DNA from: COMBO-56-21 sp041494275
Lineage (GTDB): Archaea; Thermoplasmatota; Thermoplasmata; UBA10834
Direction of reading: 5' to 3'
NCBI GenBank assembly: GCA_041494275.1
Contig: JBGQAM010000056.1
Span: 1 to 10,993 of the forward strand
Length of the DNA stretch: 10,993 nt
Position 1 is the first letter of the stretch. Each line of letters starts with the position of its first letter. The notes beneath the pieces were generated by a model. The model worked only from the letters and a program-made list of their open reading frames with translations, was not told where the DNA came from and did not search any database. Positions 5,903 through 10,993 of this stretch are shown here, piece after piece. The translations under genes were made by a program, and so were the position numbers.

Positions 5903-6805
5903 GTGGCAGAACTGGACCTGCTCAGGATTGATGTTTTCACCGACGAGCTGTTCATGGGCAATCCTGCCAGCATAGTGCTGGATGCCGATGAGCTCGATGA
6001 GATTCAGATGCAGAGCATTGCCTTGGAGACGGGCTCTTCGGCCACTGCATTCGTGTTGAAGTCCAAGCGGGCAGATGTTCGTCTGAGGTTCTTCACTCCG
6101 TACGGAGAAGATCCGTTGTCTGGTCACGCGACGATAGGGGCGTTGTGGAGCCTAGCCGAGGACAGAGCATTCGGCAGCATATCCGGTGGAAGACACCGGG
6201 TCGAGACTCCAGTCGGAGTCCTCCCATTCTCTCTGGAGGGAGATGCCGAAGGGCTCAAGCTGGTGTGGATGACTCAGAAGAGGCCAATGTTCGCGCGAGA
6301 GGGCGACGTGAAAGAGGTCGCAAGCGCCTTAGGAATCGGCGTCGAGTCCCTGTTCCATGATGAGTTTCCTCTGAGCAGAACGTCGACAGGTCTACCTTGT
6401 CTGCTTGTCCCTGTGAGATCGCTCGATATCATAAAGAGACTGGAGCCAAGGAGAGAGGAGATACTGTCTTTGTCAAAGGAACTTGATGTCGCCTGCATCG
6501 AGGTCTACTCTTGGGGCGTCCTGGACAAGGGCTCTACGGTCCATGCAAGGAGTTACCTTCCCTCTCAGGGTCCCATGGAAGATCCTGCCTCGGGCCTGGC
6601 AGCTGGTGCCTTGGGTGCCTACCTTGTAGAGAACGAGTTCATCCCGAGAGACAAGTTCGGGGAGATCGTGGTGGAACAGGGTCACTGGATCGGCAGACCT
6701 TCGAGAATCCACGTGAGAGTGGAGAAACATCGCGATTCGATTCGGAAGGTCGAGGTAGGCGGTTCTGCTCGGGTCTCATTCAGAGCCAGACTTCTTGTTC
6801 CTTGA
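5903..6805 (+). CDS. PhzF family isomerase-like protein
   Basis: This 300-residue protein has the two-domain diaminopimelate-epimerase fold of the PhzF/YddE family (COG0384). Family signatures are in order: RIDVFTDELFMGNPASIVLD at residues 8-27, ATAFVLKS (47-54), LRFFTPYGEDPLSGHATIGA (61-80, with H75), and MEDPASGLAAGALGAYL (225-241, with D227 in the EDPASG loop). PhzF proper isomerises dihydro-hydroxyanthranilate in phenazine synthesis, but most members have unknown substrates, and no phenazine genes are present here. The oddity is at residue 47: the family usually has SETxFV, the Glu being the general acid/base, whereas here the codon is GCC (Ala) in SSATAFV. The GTG start is supported by the leaderless TATA spacing. 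The gene is single and converges on aIF2-beta with a 6-base gap. Confidence 0.9.
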   Translation: MAELDLLRIDVFTDELFMGNPASIVLDADELDEIQMQSIALETGSSATAFVLKSKRADVRLRFFTPYGEDPLSGHATIGALWSLAEDRAFGSISGGRHRVETPVGVLPFSLEGDAEGLKLVWMTQKRPMFAREGDVKEVASALGIGVESLFHDEFPLSRTSTGLPCLLVPVRSLDIIKRLEPRREEILSLSKELDVACIEVYSWGVLDKGSTVHARSYLPSQGPMEDPASGLAAGALGAYLVENEFIPRDKFGEIVVEQGHWIGRPSRIHVRVEKHRDSIRKVEVGGSARVSFRARLLVP

Positions 6806-6811
6806 GAGGAA

Positions 6812-7438
6812 TCAGCTGACACGCACGCCAAACGCGACCGTCCCGGAGACCTTCTCGATCTTGACCTTGACCTGAGATCCCTTTGCAGTACCGGGAACGT
6901 AGACAATGAAGTTGCCCTTGCGGGCAATGCCATCTCCCTTCTTGCCCACGTCTTCTATCATCATGTCGTAGGTTTGTCCGGCTTCTATCTCCTTTGCCTC
7001 TTTTGCCTTGACCTGCTTCTTCACATGCACAGGTCTGTGCGCACCACATGTTTCGCATACCAGAATCAGGATGCGTCCATCCTTCACAATCTTGGTATCA
7101 GGCCTGCTGCATTCGGAGCATAAAACGTACTCGTCGACATAGTTCTTGATTCTGTCTGCGACCTGTGCGGCCGCAACCTTGCCCTTGAACACGACGCGTC
7201 TTCCCTCCATCGATCCCGCCGTGCCAAGTTCTCGCAGGAGGTAGCCGAGCAAGTGGTCGGGCTCTCTTCTTAGAGCGTCCGCAATGTCGCCAAAGTTCCT
7301 GATGACGGTGGTCTTGCCTTCGATCATCACATCGGGTTCCGGGACCTGGAACCGGTCGTGTGATTCGAGGGTGTGGGGCAGTTTCTTCTTTGCCCGTTCG
7401 AGGAGCAACTCGTAGTCGAAGGTTTCCGGAGGAGCCAT
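6812..7438 (-). CDS. eif2b: Translation initiation factor aIF2 subunit beta with C-terminal TRAM domain
   Basis: This 208-residue protein is the beta subunit of the archaeal heterotrimer aIF2, which brings initiator Met-tRNA to the small ribosomal subunit. Residues 1-25 form the helix that contacts aIF2-gamma (FDYELLLERAKKKLP). Residues 30-100 are the central alpha/beta domain (TVIRNFGDIADALRREPDHL and LGTAGSMEGRRVVFKG). Residues 103-135 are the zinc ribbon, with C107, C110, C128 and C131 (CSEC ... CETC). Residues 152-208 are an added TRAM domain (GQTYDMMIEDVGKKGDGIAR, then the FIVYVPGTAKGSQVKVKI strands), a small RNA-binding beta barrel. Plain aIF2-beta is about 135-140 residues, so the extra length is this domain. 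ATG at 7438 lies 27 bases after a TATA-like element and may be leaderless. Confidence 0.95.
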   Translation of the reverse strand: MAPPETFDYELLLERAKKKLPHTLESHDRFQVPEPDVMIEGKTTVIRNFGDIADALRREPDHLLGYLLRELGTAGSMEGRRVVFKGKVAAAQVADRIKNYVDEYVLCSECSRPDTKIVKDGRILILVCETCGAHRPVHVKKQVKAKEAKEIEAGQTYDMMIEDVGKKGDGIARKGNFIVYVPGTAKGSQVKVKIEKVSGTVAFGVRVS

Positions 7439-7460
7439 TGCAGTTCCATGGTAAATGGTC

Positions 7461-7469
7461 TAGTTAAAT
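7461..7469 (-). promoter_or_regulatory. TATA box for the aIF2-beta gene
   Basis: ATTTAACTA on the minus strand is centred about 27 bases upstream of the ATG at 7438, fitting a leaderless or nearly leaderless message. An out-of-frame ATG at 7449-7451 lies between them and would be upstream of the start site. Confidence 0.45.
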
Positions 7470-7514
7470 CTATTGCAGTTGCGTCTGGCATGTCCTCTTC
7501 CTAGCTGCATCGCG

Positions 7515-7527
7515 TTGCGTCACGCAA
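7515..7527. repeat. Perfect 13-base palindrome in the aIF2-beta/kinase divergent region
   Basis: TTGCGTCACGCAA consists of 6-base arms around a single central base. It lies about 27 bases upstream of the kinase TATA box and 77 bases upstream of the aIF2-beta start. A further copy of the half-site TTGCGT occurs at 7479-7484, 36 bases away in direct orientation, next to the aIF2-beta promoter. This arrangement fits a dimeric DNA-binding regulator, but no regulator is identified. Confidence 0.45.
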
Positions 7528-7553
7528 TCTCATTTCGAAGCCTTCTCGACAGG

Positions 7554-7560
7554 TTTATGA
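7554..7560 (+). promoter_or_regulatory. TATA box for the sensor kinase gene
   Basis: TTTATGA has its centre near 7557 and predicts transcription from about 7583. This gives a leader of about 18 bases containing GATAAGG (7584-7590), a modest ribosome-binding tract about 10 bases before the ATG at 7601. Confidence 0.4.
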
Positions 7561-7600
7561 ATGAGTCACGGCAATCACACGCTGATAAGGCGTCGTTGGC

Positions 7601-10600
7601 ATGTCACATCCCACGAAACCGAAGGCCGCCCCAGATAAGGACAAGAAGGCCGGCGAATCTGAGTCGATCTCGGGGAAATTCTCCGCTTTCGAGGCGCTCT
7701 CAGATGGTATCTCAATCGTGGATAGTAGATTCATCGTTGTCTACCTGAACGAAGTGTTGAAAGCCCGCTACGGTGACCTGACTGGCAGGAAATGCTTCGA
7801 GACACCTCTTGGGTCGGATGAGATATGCCTTCAGTGTCCGATCAAGTCGGATTGGGATTTCGGGAAGTCACCTTACTCGGAGCGCGTTGTCGACGAGGAT
7901 GGTACCGTCCTCGAGGTCACGATTTCGAAGACCGTCGATGCTTCCACTGGCGAGGCGTACTGGATTTCGGTTGCGCGGGACATCACAAAGAGCGTGAAGA
8001 CTGAGAGTAGACTCGCAGTCCTCGCTGAATCCATAGATCAGATGGCAGAACCGGTCTGCGTCTCCGATGCGGAGGGGGCCATGATGTATGTCAACAAGGC
8101 GTACGTGGCGCTCACTGGCTACGACGAGAAGAGTGTCGCTGGCCTCAGCATCACAGATACATCGACGCCAGGTGCGTCCGCGGGGACCATGCAGACGATC
8201 ATGAAGGCGGCTGCGACCAAGGGCTGGATCGGCGAGATGACCGGGCTGAGGAAAGATGGGACTAGGTACTACACTCACGTTGATGCGAAACCCATCACAA
8301 CCGATGCTGGCGAAATAATCGGCGTTGTCGGGATCCTCCGAGACGTGACGCGCCAGAAGACCGAGAAGGTCGAGATTGAGAAATACACCTCGGAACTAGA
8401 ATCGAAGATGGAGGCCAGAACCGCCGAGCTGGCCAAGAGGGTTAGCCAGTTGACGACAATAAACAAGATCAGTCGCGTTGTCACTTCCTTGCTTGACCTG
8501 GACGAGCTGATAGTTGACTTTGTCAAGGCGATTGCGCAGGGCTTTGGATACAGACACGTGTCGATGTTGATGATGGACAAGGAACGAGGAGATCTCTACT
8601 TCAAAGCCGGCTACGGCTGGAAGATGGATTCGGTTCCAAAGGATATGCGCATGAAGCTGAAAGAGGGGATCATCGGTCACGCTGCGTATTTTGGCGAGAC
8701 GCTGGTCAGCGGTGATGTCGAGACGGATCCGCGCTACCTGAGGAAGGATCTCATAGGAACGAAATCAGAACTCTCGGTGCCAGTTACATTCAGGGGGGAA
8801 ATCCTCGGTGTTTTGGACATCCAAAGCGACATCAAAGACGCATTCACCCGTAATGATGTGAGCACCATGGAGATGTTGGCAGACATGCTGGCGACATCCA
8901 TCACAAATGCGAGGATATACACTGAATCCAAAGAGCGCGAAGTCGCTCTGTCCGTTCTGGATCGGATAAGCAAGCAGATATCATATAGGCTGGAGCCGGA
9001 GGTCGTCCTCGACCAGGTCGTGCGCGACGCGGCCGCCCTTCTGAAGGCTGAGAAGGCGTCCGTTGGTCTCATCGACGACTCAGGCAAGAGTATCAACTTT
9101 GTATCCTCCTATCGATTCGAGAAGGGTGTTCTCAAATCGAAACCGTTCAGCTCGTCCCTTGGGGTGACGGGCAGGGCTCTGAAATCTCTCAAGGCCGAGA
9201 TGGTCAACGACTATCTCTCTGACCCAGATTCTGTCGAAGCGGATGCCGAGTTGTTCGGTATCAAATCGATTGTGAGCGCTCCACTGACGATGGAGGGCAG
9301 AGGCAGAGGTGTCATCAATGTCTATAACAAACTGGATGGAAAGCCTTTCACGAAGAGCGATATGCTCTTCCTGTCCTCGCTCGCCGATCATGCTGCAATC
9401 GCATTGGAGAATTCAAGCCTACTCTCCTCGCTCAACCAGAGAGTGCATTCCCAGCTCGCTCTACTCGACATAGCCCTCACAATGCAGAGGCAGCTCGACT
9501 CGAGCAGTGTTTACGACATAGTCGCTGACAAACTTCGAGAAGTGGTATGGTGCGACGGCATTACGTTTTACCTGCTAGATCGCGAGAAGAAGACCCTTAA
9601 GGCCGCCCTTTCAAAGGGCCCCTACGCGAAGGAGATAATGGCTGAGGTGTTCTCGGTCGACGTGGGCATAACTGGGTGTGTTGCGAGAACGGGAAAGGCT
9701 GAGCTAGTAAATGATGCGATCAGGGATCCAAGGGTCGTTCAAGTTGCTGGCACCCCCATGACGGAGGAGGCCATGATGGCGATTCCTCTTGTTGGCAAGG
9801 ATCGGACCATTGGCGTTTTGACCTTGTACAGAGACGGTGTCGAGGGATTCACTTCCACTGAGTTCGAGGTCGCACAGCTATTCGCGAGCCAAGCATCTGT
9901 CGCGATTGAGAATTCCGAACTCTATAGAACTAGAGAGACGCTGCTGATGGACAGCAGAAGGAAAGTAGAGCAGATGGCCAAGGTTCTCGAGCTCACGAGC
10001 TCGGTGATGTATATGGATGATATTGGCCGGCTTCTGCAGCGGGTCGCTGACGCCGTCGTACAGTCATTCGGTTTCAGACGGGCATCTCTGAGGACCTATG
10101 ATGTGAGCCGCGACGTCTTTGTCACCAGAGGCATCTGCGGGTTCCCGAACTGGGTCAAGATCGGGGAAGAGAGGCCAGGACCGGGAGAGCTCGAGGATCT
10201 GGTCGAGGAGAACAAGGTGGCGCCCGCGACATATTACGTTCCCTACGAGAAACAACCCTACGGGATAGAGGCTTTCCAGTTCCTTGCCCATCCGGAATTG
10301 GCCAACAAACCGCGAGCGAGTCCCGACGCTTGGCACGAGAGAGACCTGCTCATGATCGCATTGAAGAACAGAAGCGGTCAGCTTTCTGGGTACTTGCTCG
10401 TGGACGAGCCAAACGACCTCAAAATACCTTCTCGGGAGCAACTCGAGATGCTGGAGATCCTGGGCGGAATAGCATCGATCGCCTTGGACAATGCTAGGGT
10501 GTACGAAAGGCAGGTCGGCGCGGCAAACGAGATTGCTCTATTGAACGATTTGATGACCCACGACATCAACAATTTCAATCAAGGCATCATGGGCTACATC

Positions 10601-10993
10601 GAGCTGCTTCTGCAGGACAAGCATCTCGATGACAACCAGAGGAAGTATGCGGAAAGGGCCCTATTGCAGGTCCGCAACAATGCTCGGCTGATTGACAACA
10701 TACGAAAGCTGGCCAAGATTCGGATGATGTCCGACTCCGACTTTGTGCCGATGGACGTCCAGAAGGCTGTTGCAGAAGCCATCGATACCGTGACCAAGGC
10801 CGCCACGGATCGCAAGGTGAGCATCGTTTCCGCGCTCGCGCCGAACACTCACTACACGACGGCAAATCAGTTCATCGACGACCTCTTCCTGAACATAATT
10901 TCCAACGCGGTCAAATTCGACGTATCGAAGCGCATCCGCGTGGATGTGACGATATCCGATGAGACGACCAGCCAAGGCGATTTCTGGATCGTC
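7601..10993 (+). CDS. Multi-PAS/multi-GAF sensor histidine kinase (partial, 3' end beyond window)
   Basis: The frame is open for 1131 codons to the right edge. No membrane segment is visible, so this is probably a cytosolic sensor. Domains in order: PAS1 (about 20-130) with C65, C76 and C79 in KCFE and ICLQCPIKSD; PAS2 (about 137-262, VNKAYVALTGYDE and KDGTRYY); a coiled coil (about 255-295); GAF1 (about 290-440), GAF2 (445-608), GAF3 (616-775) and a more divergent GAF4 (790-970). Each GAF ends in a helix with an A-x3-6-N motif (N436, N604, N771, N964). Then comes a HisKA dimerisation helix, LMTHDINNFNQGIMGYIELL, with phospho-acceptor H987, and the start of the HATPase with its N-box LFLNIISNAVKFD (N1098, N1102). 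The window ends before the G boxes. The ATG at 7601 is the first usable start after an in-frame TAA at 7586-7588. The ligands and the partner regulator are unknown. Confidence 0.93.
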   Translation, partial: MSHPTKPKAAPDKDKKAGESESISGKFSAFEALSDGISIVDSRFIVVYLNEVLKARYGDLTGRKCFETPLGSDEICLQCPIKSDWDFGKSPYSERVVDEDGTVLEVTISKTVDASTGEAYWISVARDITKSVKTESRLAVLAESIDQMAEPVCVSDAEGAMMYVNKAYVALTGYDEKSVAGLSITDTSTPGASAGTMQTIMKAAATKGWIGEMTGLRKDGTRYYTHVDAKPITTDAGEIIGVVGILRDVTRQKTEKVEIEKYTSELESKMEARTAELAKRVSQLTTINKISRVVTSLLDLDELIVDFVKAIAQGFGYRHVSMLMMDKERGDLYFKAGYGWKMDSVPKDMRMKLKEGIIGHAAYFGETLVSGDVETDPRYLRKDLIGTKSELSVPVTFRGEILGVLDIQSDIKDAFTRNDVSTMEMLADMLATSITNARIYTESKEREVALSVLDRISKQISYRLEPEVVLDQVVRDAAALLKAEKASVGLIDDSGKSINFVSSYRFEKGVLKSKPFSSSLGVTGRALKSLKAEMVNDYLSDPDSVEADAELFGIKSIVSAPLTMEGRGRGVINVYNKLDGKPFTKSDMLFLSSLADHAAIALENSSLLSSLNQRVHSQLALLDIALTMQRQLDSSSVYDIVADKLREVVWCDGITFYLLDREKKTLKAALSKGPYAKEIMAEVFSVDVGITGCVARTGKAELVNDAIRDPRVVQVAGTPMTEEAMMAIPLVGKDRTIGVLTLYRDGVEGFTSTEFEVAQLFASQASVAIENSELYRTRETLLMDSRRKVEQMAKVLELTSSVMYMDDIGRLLQRVADAVVQSFGFRRASLRTYDVSRDVFVTRGICGFPNWVKIGEERPGPGELEDLVEENKVAPATYYVPYEKQPYGIEAFQFLAHPELANKPRASPDAWHERDLLMIALKNRSGQLSGYLLVDEPNDLKIPSREQLEMLEILGGIASIALDNARVYERQVGAANEIALLNDLMTHDINNFNQGIMGYIELLLQDKHLDDNQRKYAERALLQVRNNARLIDNIRKLAKIRMMSDSDFVPMDVQKAVAEAIDTVTKAATDRKVSIVSALAPNTHYTTANQFIDDLFLNIISNAVKFDVSKRIRVDVTISDETTSQGDFWIV

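Noticed and set aside
7561..7600. Earlier ATG codons (7557, 7561) as kinase starts
   Set aside because: Both are in other frames, and the kinase frame has a TAA at 7586-7588, so ATG 7601 is the first usable start.
7868..9391. Several minus-strand open frames of about 100-136 codons inside the kinase gene
   Set aside because: The plus-strand frame gives continuous PAS and GAF domains over the whole span, so these are shadows.

Overview
This window looks like a piece of an archaeal chromosome. It carries archaeal/eukaryotic-type information-processing genes: SRP19, ribosomal protein S8e, and aIF2-beta with a zinc ribbon and a C-terminal TRAM domain. It also has archaeal TATA-type promoters, several predicted leaderless starts, a DUF211 gene and an archaeal presenilin-like protease. 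GC is moderate and strand switching is frequent. The gene set fits the Euryarchaeota in the broad sense. Thermoplasmatota or relatives is my best guess, from general resemblance only. I see no mobile element, CRISPR array, tRNA or rRNA, and no gene-free stretch longer than 300 bases.

Layout, left to right. The 5' end of an NAD(P)H-hydrate repair gene (nnr, minus) runs off the left edge. It is divergent from a DUF211 gene (plus), which converges within 2 bases on SRP19 (minus). SRP19 is divergent from a tldD-tldE protease operon (plus, ATGA overlap). That operon converges on a minus-strand cluster transcribed in the order presenilin-like protease, metallophosphoesterase, rps8e. Divergent from this cluster is a PhzF-family gene (plus), which converges within 6 bases on the aIF2-beta gene (minus). 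Divergent from aIF2-beta is a very large soluble sensor histidine kinase (plus) that fills bases 7601-10993 and runs off the right edge.

The window is mostly housekeeping. Protein targeting (SRP19), translation (S8e, aIF2-beta), peptide turnover (TldD/TldE, presenilin homologue) and metabolite repair (Nnr) are interleaved with a sensory gene. The parts most worth a second look are these: the kinase, with two PAS domains (the first with a Cys cluster), four GAF units and an HDINN-type H-box; a PhzF protein in which alanine occupies the usual catalytic glutamate position; the aIF2-beta-TRAM architecture; and two inverted-repeat elements in divergent promoter regions. I found no clear candidate for a wholly new system.
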